A stretch of DNA of 64,000 nucleotides from Chamaelirium japonicum. Its lineage: Eukaryota > Streptophyta > Magnoliopsida > Liliales > Melanthiaceae. Below are positions 23,229 through 34,341 of the stretch, in pieces; positions within the stretch are counted from its first letter, which is position 1; each line of letters opens with the position of its first letter. The translations under genes were made by a program, and so were the position numbers. The DNA lies in assembly GCA_947650365.1 (NCBI GenBank), contig OX393550.1:48621955-48685954 (forward strand), given 5' to 3'. The notes below the pieces were generated by a model. That model searched no databases and was not told where the DNA came from. It was given only the letters and a program-made list of their open reading frames with translations.

Positions 23229-23672
23229 AGAGGCCTTTAGCCTCCGGACGATGGAACAGCATATGCTATTCTTCTCTGAGAGTTATTTTATGCATCAAAG
23301 CCTCTTAGGGTTGAAACTTCGACGGGCTAAATTTGAATAACGAATGAACACAATTTGGAAGGTCATGGATGGAAAAACAATCTTATTCAATATGATTAGG
23401 TCATGATTGTATACTGAACAAATTGATCGAACCGAACCGACTTTGGATCGGTCGGCTCAATCGTAGATATATCAAAATCGGTTTGGTTTCGTCAAATTAA
23501 AAACCGACATGATCAGTTATGTCGCAAATAGACCCTCAAAATCGATAGAATCGAACAGATGCCCTACTGAAAATCCTTTAGTTTCTGGACGATGGAACAA
23601 CATACGCTATTCTTCTCTAAGAGTCGTTATTTTAAGCATCAAAGCCTCTTAGGGTTGAAACTTTGACTGCCA
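23229..23672 (+). repeat. Direct repeat pair (about 100 bp each)
   Basis: 23,236-23,325 and 23,572-23,672 share 'gacgatggaaca', 'gctattcttctct' and 'gcatcaaagcctcttagggt' in order. The 240 bp between them is AT-rich with 'cgaaccgaaccgac'. It is either a segmental duplication or two ends of a small element. No gene. Confidence 0.65.
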
Positions 23673-23824
23673 AATCCGATCGACCCGTTTTAACTCGGCG
23701 TTGAGTTGGGTTTAGGCAGTTGTAGATTTGGTCATGGGTTGAGTTGAGAAAAAATCAATCCAAGTGCTATTTAGATGTGCTTAGATTGACGGTCTGGGTT
23801 TACCAATCCAACCCGAACCTAATA

Positions 23825-23828
<4 letters not shown>
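23673..23828. other. GGGTT/AACCC-rich spacer
   Basis: Contains 'gttgagttgggttta' and 'ccaatccaacccgaacc', typical of hAT-MITE termini in this genome, but I could not define ends. Confidence 0.35.

Positions 23829-23894
<66 letters not shown>
23829..23894. repeat. (TA)n tract
   Basis: About 33 TA units. No foldback element is adjacent. Confidence 0.95.
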
Positions 23895-23903
<9 letters not shown>

Positions 23904-23984
23904 TTTATCATTTATGTTTTGTAATTTTGTTCAGGATTCAATTCCAAGTAAGAGGGTTTGGAAATTTTTTTTTTTTTGAAACGG

Positions 23985-24620
23985 AGCGATCTTAGGTAAT
24001 GATATGAGAAATTTCCTGAAGTACAACCTTCATTACACTTTCTGGTAATTGTATCAGCATTACAAGAAGAGAAGGTTTGGTATATGAGAAATTTCCTGAA
24101 GTACAACCTTCATTACTCTTTTTGGTAATTGTATCAGCATTTCAAGAAGAGAAGGAAGAATAGTTAACATCATAACGAGCTAGAGAACCAACGAGCTCTT
24201 AGCCAGTTTGTACTTCCTCTCTCCTATGTTGGAGAGGTTCTTTGTTCAACTCCCGGTATGGACACCGTGGAGCGAACCTTCTCTTAAAGCCATTGTGCCT
24301 TGTTTGCGTGTGCGAATCCAGACCCTTGATGTCAAGTTCACAGGATTATGGAAATAATAAATTGCAGCTACTGACTGCCTCCCCCATTTCGATCTCCGGA
24401 TCTCATTGAGCCTTTGCTCTAGCGCGCGCCCTGTCCTCTGACCGCATGGTCGGTCCAGCGAAAAAAACAAAAAACAAGCTAGAGAATGTCCTTATGCAGT
24501 CTTCCACAATTGGATGAATACACCAAGGGATCTCCATAGAGTGGATATTAATAGCATCGACAATAGCCTTGGCGGGTTCAAAAATGTTGGTCCAACAACC
24601 CTCCCCCCCTCCAAATTCGA
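23985..24620 (-). pseudogene. LINE RNase H C-terminal fragment, copy 1, interrupted by a SINE
   Basis: Read on the minus strand, 24,620-24,487 encodes 'AKAIVDAIN' and 'IPWCIHPIVEDC', a typical end-of-ORF2 RNase H pattern of plant L1 LINEs. Coding resumes after the SINE with 'CNADTITRKCNEGCTSGNF'. The distal part is locally duplicated (23,999-24,078 and 24,084-24,170). A second copy with the same SINE at the same site lies at 33,591-34,210. Non-functional fragment. Confidence 0.6.
24188..24476 (+). mobile_element. SINE inside the LINE fragment, copy 1
   Basis: About 289 bp. The head has tRNA-like 'ctcttagccagtttgtac' and 'gttctttgttcaactccc' (A/B-box-like), and the 3' end is an A-rich tail. 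It is bounded by identical 10-bp direct repeats agctagagaa (24,178-24,187 and 24,477-24,486). The same insertion exists in copy 2, so it predates the duplication of the host LINE fragment. Confidence 0.7.
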
Positions 24621-24859
24621 ATACAGTGAATAACAGTGATCCGGGAGAGACTCGCACTCATCCGAGATCATACTTGTTCACGGCGACAACTACATCGTCG
24701 TCAGTAAGGCGAGAGAGTCTGAATGCTTCCCATTACTCTAAGACGGCCAAGTTAGTAGGGGGCATGGTCATGCTCGACCCGATGAAGCTTCAGGCTTCAC
24801 AGGCGAAGCTAGTGGAAGCAATCGTTAGTGGGGAAGTTTTTGGGGCCCAGGCTCTCATT
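24621..24859. other. Flank of copia-1, unassigned
   Basis: One frame on + is open but matches no family I can name. It ends where the copia-1 LTR begins. Confidence 0.3.
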
Positions 24860-25614
24860 TGTTTGTGGTATGGCTTGACTGAAGAAGTCGTGTACACGAC
24901 TGTGGACAAGTCATGCGCACAACCAGGCCTCCGAGAAAGTCGATGCGTCCCTTGAAAAAGGCGAGCGTCTGTTTTTCCACAGTCGTGCGCACGATCCCAC
25001 ATTCATGCGCACGACCTGGACCTCGAGATTTTCAACGCATCCTTCAGCGGAAGCCTACAGGCGATCGTGCGCACAACTTGCCCAGGTTATGCGCACAACT
25101 GTGCCTGGTAGATGGGTTTGACCTAGTCTTGCTTGATTTGTCTTTCCAGATTTGGCTATTTTGGGGGAATCTCGGGATTAATCTTGTGTAACCTATTCTC
25201 CTGTTATATAAAGGAGTCTAGGGTTGTGGGGAGGAGAGAGCTTTATCTAGGCATTGAAGAGAAACATTGAGGGAGGCTTTGGCGAGGGTTTGTTAAAGAA
25301 GGAGGTGCTTTCGGCGAACGGAGTTCATCTCATTGGAGTTGGGCGTTGCTTGTAACTCCGGTTCGTTCTAGTGGATCTTCCAATCGTCTTCGCTCGTGGT
25401 TTTTCCAGCAAGGGTTTCCACGTAATTCTCTCATCATCTCTCTTTGTGATTGTGTTTCTTATTGCATTGTTATTTCTCTATTGTGTGTTGGCTTGTTCTT
25501 TTGCATCAATTCGTTAGAGAATCGTTTTGTGTGATTGATCTTTGTCAACCAACGCGGTCGAAGCGATACGGTATCGGATTGTACATACGGTATCGTCAAG
25601 GGCAATCCGCAATA
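24860..25614 (+). repeat. copia-1 5' LTR
   Basis: 755 bp, starting TGTTTG; the expected terminal CA is mutated to TA. U3 holds several 'gcgcacgac/gcgcacaac' motifs; the TATA-like 'ctgttatataaagg' is near 25,200. Homologous to 29,751-30,518 throughout. Confidence 0.85.
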
Positions 25615-25657
25615 AACTGGTATCAGAGCGTGTTTTCATCGTTCTTGATCAATTGCT

Positions 25658-26542
25658 ATGGCAACCAACCATTCGAATGTGTCAAATCTCAAGATCGACG
25701 TAGATAAATTTGATGGGAGGACTAACTTCGCCTTATGGAAAATTAGCGTCAGAGATCTATTGATTCAACAGGGTCTTCACAAAGCTATGTATAGTCTGAA
25801 GGCGAAGCCTACAGATATGTCGGCAGAGGATTGGGAAGAGTTTGATCTTCATGCCTGTAGCATAATCCGATCTTGTTTGGGTAAGGAGATTAAGTTTCTC
25901 GTCATGTATGAACGTTCTGCGATGGCAATCTGGACGAAGCTAGAGAGCCGGTACATGACAAAATCTCTTACAAGTTGATTGTTCTTGAAGCAACAACTTT
26001 ACAAGTTTCGCATAAAGGAAGGTACTTCCATCCACCAGCACCTTAATGAATTCAGTCGGATCACGTCTGAATTATTGAATCACGAAATAGACATCAAAGA
26101 GGAAGGCAAAGCCTTTATCCTTCTCTCATCTCTACTGGAACGCTTCGAGCATCTTGTTATGATGATGCTCTATGAGAAGGACATCACTGAATTGGAGAAA
26201 GTCACATCGACCCTCCTATCCAATGATGTCAGGAAGTTTGCAATTTCAGAGTCACAGACAGATGGTTCTGGCTTGTTTATAGAGAGAGGAAGGTCAAAGA
26301 ATAAGGGCTCTTCCATTGGAAAGTTTAGATCAAAGTCTAGATCAAGGAAAGACATGGAGTGCTATTATTATCACAAGAGGGGTCATATCAAGTCTGACTG
26401 CCCTAAGCTGAAGGCGAATAGGAGTATGTCTGGGAATAGTGCATATCTTGAGGCGTCTTCTAATGAGGCTCACATAGCGAAGGATCGGTCAGATGATGCA
26501 GTTCTATCAATCACAGTCCGATGGGATCTGAACAATAAGTAG
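25658..26542 (+). pseudogene. copia-1 gag pseudogene
   Basis: Opens 'MATNHSNV' and contains the UBN2/retrotran_gag pattern ('FDGRTNFALWKI', 'AIWTKLESRY', 'LYKFRIKEGTSI'). One in-frame TGA at 25,976 splits it. The CCHC zinc knuckle near 26,365 reads 'CYYYHKRGHIKSDC', so its second Cys is Tyr, which should abolish metal binding. It forms the retroelement nucleocapsid in working relatives. Confidence 0.8.
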
Positions 26543-29500
26543 ATTCTAGATTCTGGTTGCTCCTACCACATGTGTCCAAATCGGGATTGGTTCTCCTCCT
26601 ATCAGGAGGTGAATGGTGGTTCAGTCTTGATGGGGAATGATTTCGTATGTAAGACCATCGGGAAGGGAGAGATCAAAATCTTTATGCATGATGGTATTGT
26701 TAGGACTCTAACCGATGTTTGGCATGTTCCTGATTTGAAGAAGAATCTTATCTCTCTTGGTACTTTTGATTCTTTGGGATGCAAGTTCACTGCTCAAGGT
26801 GGAGTTCTCAAAGTATCTCGAGGGATTATGGCCGTTATAAAGGGTGACAAGATCGGGAGTCTCTATATTCTTTATGGGAGCACTGTTACAGGTAATGTGA
26901 CGGTCTTTACTTCGGCAAAAGATCGAGAGGTAGTCTCGTCGCAGTTGTGACATAAGCGTCTGGACCATATAAGCGAGAGAGGCCGTTTCGAGTTGAGCAA
27001 ATGGGATTTGCTCTCAGGTGTGAAGAAGTCTAGCTTGACTTTTGCGAGCACTGTGTTTGGGAAGCAACACCGAGTCAAGTTTGGTATGACAGTTTATCGT
27101 ACGAAGGGGATGTTAGATTATGTTCATGCAGATGTCTGGGGTTCTTCCAGAGTTGCTTATATAGGAGGATCGAGGTTCTTCGTCTCTTTTATGGATGACT
27201 ATTCCAGAAATGTCTAGGTCTACATGTTGAAGACCAAAGATCAGGTATTCGAGATTTTTCGATGATAGATGAATTTGATAGAGAAACAAACTAGCAAGAA
27301 GTTGAAGCGTCTCTGCAGCGACAATGGTAGATAATTTACATCAAAGGAGTTCCAACAGTACTATGAAGAGGAAGGCATTACCAGGCACTTCACAGTTAGG
27401 GAGACACCTCAGCAGAATGGCGTCATAGAGAGGATGAACCGGACTTTACTCGAGTGAGCACGTTGCATGCTCTCTAAGTCTGGCTTGGGTAAAAAGTTTT
27501 GGGCGAAGGCCGTGAACACGACATGCTATTTGGTGAACCGATCACCAGCTACGATGATTGCTTTGAAAACTCTGGAGCAGGTTTGGTCAGGCAAACCGAC
27601 GGATTACTCGATTTTGCGAGTGTTTGGATGTCCGGCTTACTATCACGTCAAAGATAGCAAGTTGGATTTGTGTACGAAGAAGGGCATATTCTTGGGGTAT
27701 GCTTCCAGAGTAAAGGGGTAAATGATTTACTGCCCATAATCGGATAGCTTCATTACTAGCAGAGATGTGACTTTCAATGAGACTCAACTACAAACTTCTA
27801 GTAGGCCGAGGTTAGAGATCGATATTGAGAGCAAAAGTCATAGTGATCAATTGCAGGTGGAGCTACAGGCTTCTATAGTTTCTACAGAGGTAGAGCAGAC
27901 TACTATGACAGAGGTGACTACTCAAGAGGAGGCAGTTCAGGTTCCAGTGCAGCAGTCCGTTGCTGCCAACAGGCAGAAGCGGACTATCAGAGCCCCAGTC
28001 AGATACGGGCATGATGAGTTAGTTGCTTATGCACTAACCCTTATTGATGGTGATGGGCCGACCACTTTTCGAAAGGTAGTCCAGGATAGGGATTGCATTG
28101 AGTGGGGCACAATTATAGAGAAGAGATTGAGTCTCTTCACAAGAATCAGACTTGGGAGCTTGTTGCGAGACCCAAATGACAGAAAGTCTGCAAGTGGGTT
28201 TACAAGAAGAAAGGGGAGGCTTCAGGCAGTATTCGATACAAGGCTCGATTGGTAGCTAATGGCTACTTACAGAAGAAAGGTGTCGACTACAATGAGGTGT
28301 TTTCACCTGTGATGAAGCACACCTCTATTCGCCTTTTATTGGCTATGTTGGCATTGTTTGACCTTGAGCTAGAGCAACTAGATGTGAAGACAACGTTCTT
28401 GCATGGTGAGTTGGAGGAGGTTATCTACATGCAACAGCTCGAGGGGTTCATGGTAGAAGAAAAGGAAGACCATATGTGCCGATTGAGGAAGTCCTTGTAT
28501 GGCCTCAAGTAGTCGTCGAGATAGTGGTACAAGAGATTCGACACATTCTTGGGGGATCACGGGTACGTCAGAAGTGAGTATGATCACTGTGTCTATTTTT
28601 GGAAGCTTTGTGTCGATTCTCTGATATTTCTTCTTTTATATGTGGATGACATATGCTTATTGCTGCAAAGAGCATGTCGGATGTCAACGTCCTGAAATCT
28701 CAGTTGAGCGATGAATTTGAGATAAAGGATTTGGGCGGTGCAAAAAAAATCCTAGGGATAGAGGTTCACAGGGATCGAAAGCGTGATACAGTTCGTTTGA
28801 CGAGATGAGCTATCTTTAAAAGATGGTTTTTCGTTATGGGATGGGTGATGCTAAGCCAGTTAGTATCTCCCATACTGCACACTTCCGACTATTAGCGAGA
28901 CAGTCTCCGAGCACCGATGATGAGTATATTTATATGGCTAGTGTGCTATATGCGAGCGCAGTCAGCAGTTTGATGTACGCCATGGTGTGTACTTGTTCAG
29001 ATATTACACAAGCGGTCAGTGTGGTCAGTCGTTACATGATCGATCTGAGAAATGAGCATTAGTAGGCCGTGAAGTGGATATTATAGTACCTTCACAGTAC
29101 ACTGGACTTGGGATTACTTTTTCAACAGGACGACGAGTTAATCAGAGATACAGTAGGATATGTTAATGCAGATTATACCGGTGACTTGGATAGGCATCAG
29201 TCTATGACAGGTTATCTGTTCATGCTGGCAAATGGTCCGGTGAGTTAAAAGGCCTTCCTACAGGACACGATTGCACTGTCGATGACAGAAGCTGAATACA
29301 TGGCCATTATGGAAGCGCTAAGGAGGCAATTTGGCTCCGAGTCATTGTAGATGAGTTCGGTCTTTTGTAGGTTAGCATGGAGATGTTTTCGTATAGCCAG
29401 AGCGCTATCTATTTAGCGAATAACGATCAGGTTCATTACTCACGGACGAAGCATATTGATATCCATTATCACTTTGTTCGGCAGTATATCAAGCAAAAGA

Positions 29501-29610
29501 TTGTTTCTTTGAAGAAGATCTCTACGCATGATAATCATGCCGATATATTGACGAAGCCGGTCCCTTTGACTAAGTTGAGGCATTGCCTGAGCTTGGTCAA
29601 GATGATTTAA
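26543..29610 (+). pseudogene. copia-1 pol pseudogene (PR-IN-RT-RH)
   Basis: Protease '[10 protein letters not shown]' (26,544); GAG-pre-integrase 'HKRLDHIS' after a stop at 26,948; integrase core with 'DYVHADVWG', 'FMDDYS' and 'TPQQNGVIERMNR' (27,110-27,440), with several stops; RT from 28,140 with 'LLLYVDDI' near 28,640; RNase H 'SMTEAEYMA' near 29,290 and a final 'HADILTKPV'. The frame changes near 28,115, between 28,650 and 28,820, and before 29,377. Not translatable. Confidence 0.85.
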
Positions 29611-29750
29611 GGAGTTTCGTACCTTCAGGATGCTTTGCGCGTCTTCGGGATGTATTTCCGTATACCGAGGAGGCATCGTTCGTGCACCGTCAGGGTGCAG
29701 GTGGAGACGACGATCGGATTCGGATTCACACTTCTTGCCAAGGCGGAGAT

Positions 29751-30518
29751 TGTTGAGGTATGGCTTAACTAAAGAAGTTGTGCGCACGACCGTGGACAAG
29801 TCGTGCGCATGACCAGGCCTCCAAGAAAGTCGACGCATCCCTTAAAAAAGGCAAGCGTTTGTTTCCCCACAGTCGTGCGCATGCCCCGACAGTTGTATGC
29901 ATGACCTGGAGCTCGAGATTTTCAACGCGTCATTCAGCGAAAGCCTATAGGCGACTGTGCGCACGACGCCTAGGTCGTATGCATGACTATGCCTGGTAAA
30001 CGAGTTTGACCCAGTCTTACTCGATTTATCCTTCCAAATTTGGCTATTTTGGGGGAATCTTGGGATTAATCTTGTGTAACCTATTCTCTTGGTATATAAA
30101 TGAGTCTAGGGTTGTGGAGAGGAGAAAGCTTTTGCTAGACATTGAAGAGAAACATTGAGGGAGTCTTGGAGAGGCTTTGGCGAGGGTTTGTTGAAGAAGG
30201 AGGTGCTCTCGGGGAAGGGAGTTCATCTCATTGGAGTTGGGCGTTGCTTGTAACTCCGGTTCGTTCTTTGTTCTAGTGGATCTTCTGATTGTCTTCGCCC
30301 GTGGTTTTTCCCGCAAAGGTTTCCACATAAATCTCTCGTCTCTCTCTTTGTGATTGTGTTTCTTCTTACATTGCTATTTCTCTATTGTGTGTTGGTTTGT
30401 TCTTCCACATCGATTCGTTGGATAATCGTTTTGTGTGATTGATCTTTGTCGACCCACGCGGTCAAAGCGATACGGTATCGGATCGTCCATTCGGTATCGT
30501 CGAGGGCGATCCGCAACA
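29751..30518 (+). repeat. copia-1 3' LTR
   Basis: 768 bp, TGTTGAGG...CCGCAACA. Same order of sequence as the 5' LTR with many point differences, so the insertion is old. Confidence 0.85.
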
Positions 30519-30579
30519 CCGTTAGGGGTGTTGAGGCGTAAGGTGGCGCTGAGGTGGCCGTGCACCGACAGGGGTTTAG

Positions 30580-30822
30580 GTGATGGACTTACCTAACAAT
30601 TTTTTCAGTTTTCGGTTCGAACTCAAGGAAGTCTTGATGGATGTTTGGGAGAGGAGTCCGTGGGATTTTGATGGTCGAGTTCTGACCCTTAAGAAGTGGA
30701 CGCCCTTCTTTCAGCCCCTCTCCGAGACCATCGATCAGGTGCCGATTTGGATGTGGCTACCGGGGCTACCAGTTGACTGCTACGACGAGGCCTTGGTCCT
30801 GGATATTGCAACTGCGGCATAG
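30580..30822 (+). pseudogene. LINE ORF1 (DUF4283) fragment
   Basis: The open frame 'FSFRFELKEVLMDVWERSPW', 'DGRVLTLKKWTPFFQP' and 'VPIWMWLPGLPVDCYDEA' is the DUF4283 signature of plant L1 ORF1 nucleic-acid-binding proteins. It is cut upstream by copia-1 and downstream by the Cassandra LTR at 30,840. Confidence 0.75.
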
Positions 30823-30839
30823 TCGACTTGAATTATGGT

Positions 30840-31243
30840 TGTAACATCCGCTCTAAACACATAAGATACTGTCTGCTTTGTCCATGCCCGCATGAGAACT
30901 TTCCAGGGGGGTTACCTATCCTAGTTCTACTCTCGCTCGAGCATGCTTAACTACAGAGTTCTTACGAAATCCGTAACGGCCACGGTTTTAAAACGTATCT
31001 CTTATGTTTGAGAGGGAAAATTATATAAGTAGCTCATGATCTCCTTCTCTCCCAGCGATGTGGGGTTAACTCATGGTCTTGTACACCTCACCTCACATCA
31101 TGCATCGTGGCATCACTGCCTTAGGAGTCTTGGCTCTTGGCTATTGGTCTATTGGATCTTGGTCATCACAATCCACCCCCCTTAAGAGCTACAAGTCCAC
31201 GTGTAGGGTTAAACCCCCCCCCCCCCCTCCCGAGGAGAACAGG

Positions 31244-31251
<8 letters not shown>
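30840..31251 (-). mobile_element. Cassandra: Cassandra TRIM, truncated: one LTR, internal region, PBS
   Basis: On the minus strand, from 31,251: primer site 'tatcagagcct', a short internal region with 'gtgtagggtt'-type sequence and an 'aaggggggtgga' purine tract, then an LTR from TGTGATGACC (31,170) to TGTTACA (30,840). The LTR contains a 5S rRNA-like stretch. The other LTR is missing: the element stops at the PBS and (TA)n takes over. No protein is encoded, as normal for this TRIM family. Confidence 0.85.
30883..30985 (-). other. 5S rRNA-like domain in Cassandra LTR
   Basis: The minus strand matches the middle and 3' parts of plant 5S rRNA ('aactctgtagttaagc'-, 'gtgctcgggcgagag'- and 'gggtgacctcc'-like blocks) with several changes. 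It covers the Pol III A-box/IE/C-box region. It is an LTR module, not a 5S gene. Confidence 0.8.

Positions 31252-31335
<84 letters not shown>
31252..31335. repeat. (TA)n tract
   Basis: About 42 TA units joining the Cassandra PBS directly to FB2-b. Confidence 0.95.
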
Positions 31336-31338
<3 letters not shown>

Positions 31339-31720
31339 CTAGGTTCCTATGACATGTCATAGGGAGTACCCTATGACATATGGTGAATTAGTAATGCTAG
31401 AATGTTTAGAATGTGCTGAATTTTTTTGAGGGTGATCACCTTACCTTAGATAGAATGTCCACAAAAAATCAAAGCATTCTAAAACTTGTTGGGGCATCAA
31501 ATACTAGAAGCTTTATCGGCCATTCATTTTAACCGTTAAATTGAAAATCATATTTGATGCCTCTAGAAGTTTCAGAATGAGCCGATTTTTTGCAGGGGTC
31601 CTATCTAAGATAGGGTGATCATCCTCATAAAAATTCAGAACATTCTAAATATTCTAGGGTTACTAACTCACCATATGTCATAGGGTACTCCCTATGACAT
31701 GTCATACGAACTCATTTCCC
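31336..31720. mobile_element. Foldback element FB2, copy b
   Basis: Near-identical to 14,480-14,864 in both order and length, with roughly ten differences by eye. Again (TA)n lies at the left edge and a short (TA)6 on the right. Confidence 0.85.
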
Positions 31721-31732
31721 ATATATATATAT

Positions 31733-32102
31733 GGGTGAGGATCGGATGACCCAGCAAATAACCCAGCACCCTTTGATGCATCTAGAGGTTTTAGAATGGG
31801 CTGATTTTTTGTAGGCATGTTGTCTATGGTATGTTGATCATCCTCACAAAAAATCAGCCCATTCTAAAACCTCTAGGTGCATCAAATGCGCTCTTCAAAT
31901 CAACGGTTAAAATTGACAATCGAAAACTGTTGATTTAAAGAGCGCATTTGATGCACCTAGAGGTTTTAGAATGGGCTGATTTTTTGTGAGGATGATCAAC
32001 ATACCATAGACAACATGCCTACAAAAAATCAGCCTATTCTAAAACCTCTAGGTGCATCAAAGGGTGCTAGGTTATTGTTAGGTCAAAATTTACTGGGTCA
32101 GC

Positions 32103-32104
<2 letters not shown>
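31733..32104. mobile_element. Foldback element FB5 (372 bp)
   Basis: Outer ends 'gacccagcaaataacccagc' and, inverted, 'gacccagtaaattttgacc' are imperfect. The arms hold 'tctagaggttttagaatggg', 'gttgatcatcctcac' and the inverse; the centre is 'caacggttaaaattgac'. It is a four-arm plan like FB4 with a related module. (TA)n on both sides. Confidence 0.8.

Positions 32105-32185
<81 letters not shown>
32105..32185. repeat. (TA)n tract
   Basis: About 40 TA units between FB5 and FB1-d. Confidence 0.95.
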
Positions 32186-32188
<3 letters not shown>

Positions 32189-32332
32189 GCATGCTATAAT
32201 GCAGCATGCGGTACGTGCGGCACTGTTCCGCAGCCGTCTGATGCAAGTGCTGCGTGCATCGCATTTACCGCTGCGTGCATCAAACGATTGCAGTACAGTG
32301 CCGCACTTACAGCATGCCGCATTATAGCATGC

Positions 32333-32335
<3 letters not shown>
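32186..32335. mobile_element. Foldback element FB1, copy d
   Basis: Exact inverted ends 'ggggcatgctataatgc' and 'gcattatagcatgcccc'. The inner parts match copy b with scattered changes. (TA)n on both sides. Confidence 0.85.

Positions 32336-32414
<79 letters not shown>
32336..32414. repeat. (TA)n tract
   Basis: About 39 TA units between FB1-d and FB4-b. Confidence 0.95.
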
Positions 32415-32901
<487 letters not shown>

Positions 32902-33590
32902 GAGTGCTTGGTTGCGCTGTGCGCTGCCGGGCCGAAATGCGCTGTGCGCAGAGGCCGTCCGATTCCCACTGATCAAACGGCCCGCAACCGCTCCCGCTCC
33001 CGCACCGCACCGCACCGCACAGCACAACATAGCACAGCACAGCACCGTCCGATTCCCACTGATCAAACGGCCCGCAACCACTCCCGCACCGCACCGCACA
33101 GCACAGCCTTCACCGCACAGCACAGCACCGTCCGATCATCCCATGGATTTCAGATCGAGCGGCTAATACAGTTTTCGCTGTTACTGTAGCGGCTACAGTA
33201 ACAACGAAAACTGTTTCGGGCCGTTCGATCGAAAAGTATTGATGGGAATCGAATCGAGTAGCCCGAAACAGTTTTCGCTGTTACTGTAGCCGCTACAGTA
33301 ACAGCGAAAACTGTATAAGCTGCTCGATCTGAAATCCATGGGATGATCGGACGGTGCTGTGCTGTGCGGTGAAGGCTGTGCTGTGCGATGCGGTGCGGTG
33401 CGGGAGCGGGAGCGATTGCGGGCCGTTTGATCAGTGGGAATCGGACGGTGCTGTGCTGTGCTATGTTGTGCTGTGCGGTGCGGTGCGGTGCGGGAGCGGG
33501 AGCGGTTGCGGGCCGTTTGATCAGTGGGAATCGGACAGCCTCTGCGCACAGCGCATTTCGGCCCGACAGCGCACAGCGCAACCAAGCACC
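32902..33590. mobile_element. Foldback element FB6, almost 690-bp palindrome
   Basis: The arms (about 330 bp each) start 'gtgcttggttgcgctgtgcg' and are repeated inverted to 33,590. Each arm has an internal tandem pair around 'ccgtccgattcccactgatc' and a small perfect hairpin 'gttttcgctgttactgtagc' paired with its inverse. The centre is 'aaagtattgatggg'. Similar peptides on both strands are a consequence of the palindrome. It abuts (TA)n(GA)n on the left and the LINE fragment on the right. Confidence 0.85.
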
Positions 33591-34210
33591 TTCATTACAC
33601 TTTCTGGTAATTGTATCAGCATTTCAAGAAGAGAAGGAAGAATAGTTTAAATCATAACGAGCTAGAGAACCAACGGGCTCTTGGCATGTTGGTATATGAG
33701 AAATTTCCTGAAGTACAACCTTCATTACACTTTCTGTTAGTTGTATCAGCATTTCAAGAAGAGAAGGAAGAATAGTTAACATCATAACGAGCTAGAGAAC
33801 CAATGGGCTCTTGGCCTGTTGGTACTTTCTCTCTCCTGTTTGGAGAGGTTCTTTGTTCAACTCCCGACATGGATACCGTGGAGCGAACCTTCTCTTAAAG
33901 CTGTTGTGCCTTGTTTGCATGTGCGAATCCAGACCCTTGAAGCCAAGGTCACAGGATTATAGAAATAATAAATTGTAGCTACTGACTGCCTCCCCTGTTT
34001 CGCATTGAGCCTTTGCTCTAGCGCCCTATCCTCTGACCCCACTTAGTCGATCCAGAAAAAAAAAAAAATGAGCTAGAGATGTCCTGCTGTAGTCTTCCAC
34101 AATTGGATGAATGCACCAAGTGATCTCCATACCTTCAATAAGAGCAGCTTCATTAGGAAGACTAAGGCTAAGTAACAATAATGCGTTAATGGCTGAGGGC
34201 TCTGCCATCA
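33591..34210 (-). pseudogene. LINE RNase H C-terminal fragment, copy 2, with the same SINE
   Basis: The minus strand encodes 'NALLLLSLSLPNEAALIEG', 'WCIHPIVEDYSRTS', then (after the SINE) 'CNADTITRKCNEG'-like sequence. It is the same fragment as at 23,985-24,620, including the locally duplicated distal part. Its left edge is cut by FB6 at 'cc|ttcattac'. Confidence 0.6.
33800..34070 (+). mobile_element. SINE inside the LINE fragment, copy 2
   Basis: Bounded by agctagaga at 33,790-33,798 and 34,071-34,079, with an A-rich tail before the right repeat. Homologous to 24,188-24,476 over its length. Confidence 0.7.
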
Positions 34211-34341
34211 ATGGGTTGCGAGTGGATTTTTAAAGATTCTCGTAGCAAAACCCTACCCTCTTGGATCCCATGCTAACACATATGTCGCTCATGTTGTAGA
34301 AGATGTTGCACCGTCAACGTTGATCTTGATTTAGTGCAATT

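Larger units (their letters stand above)
24860..30518 (+). mobile_element. Ty1/copia retrotransposon copia-1 (Tork/TNT1-like), defective
   Basis: Two LTRs (24,860-25,614 and 29,751-30,518) bound a leader with the primer site 'tggtatcagagc' (25,618-25,629), then gag, protease, integrase, RT and RNase H in copia order. A purine tract 'aaggcggaga' sits just before the 3' LTR. The RT motif wording ('GVDYNEVFSPV', 'LDVKTTFLHGELEE') fits the Tork/TNT1-like clade. Many stops and several frameshifts make it non-autonomous. Expected 5-bp target duplications are not evident: flanks are tcatt and ccgtt. Confidence 0.85.

Noticed and set aside
32908..33585. Several 75-170 aa frames with similar sequence on both strands
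   Set aside because: The similarity between strands is caused by the FB6 palindrome, not by related genes.
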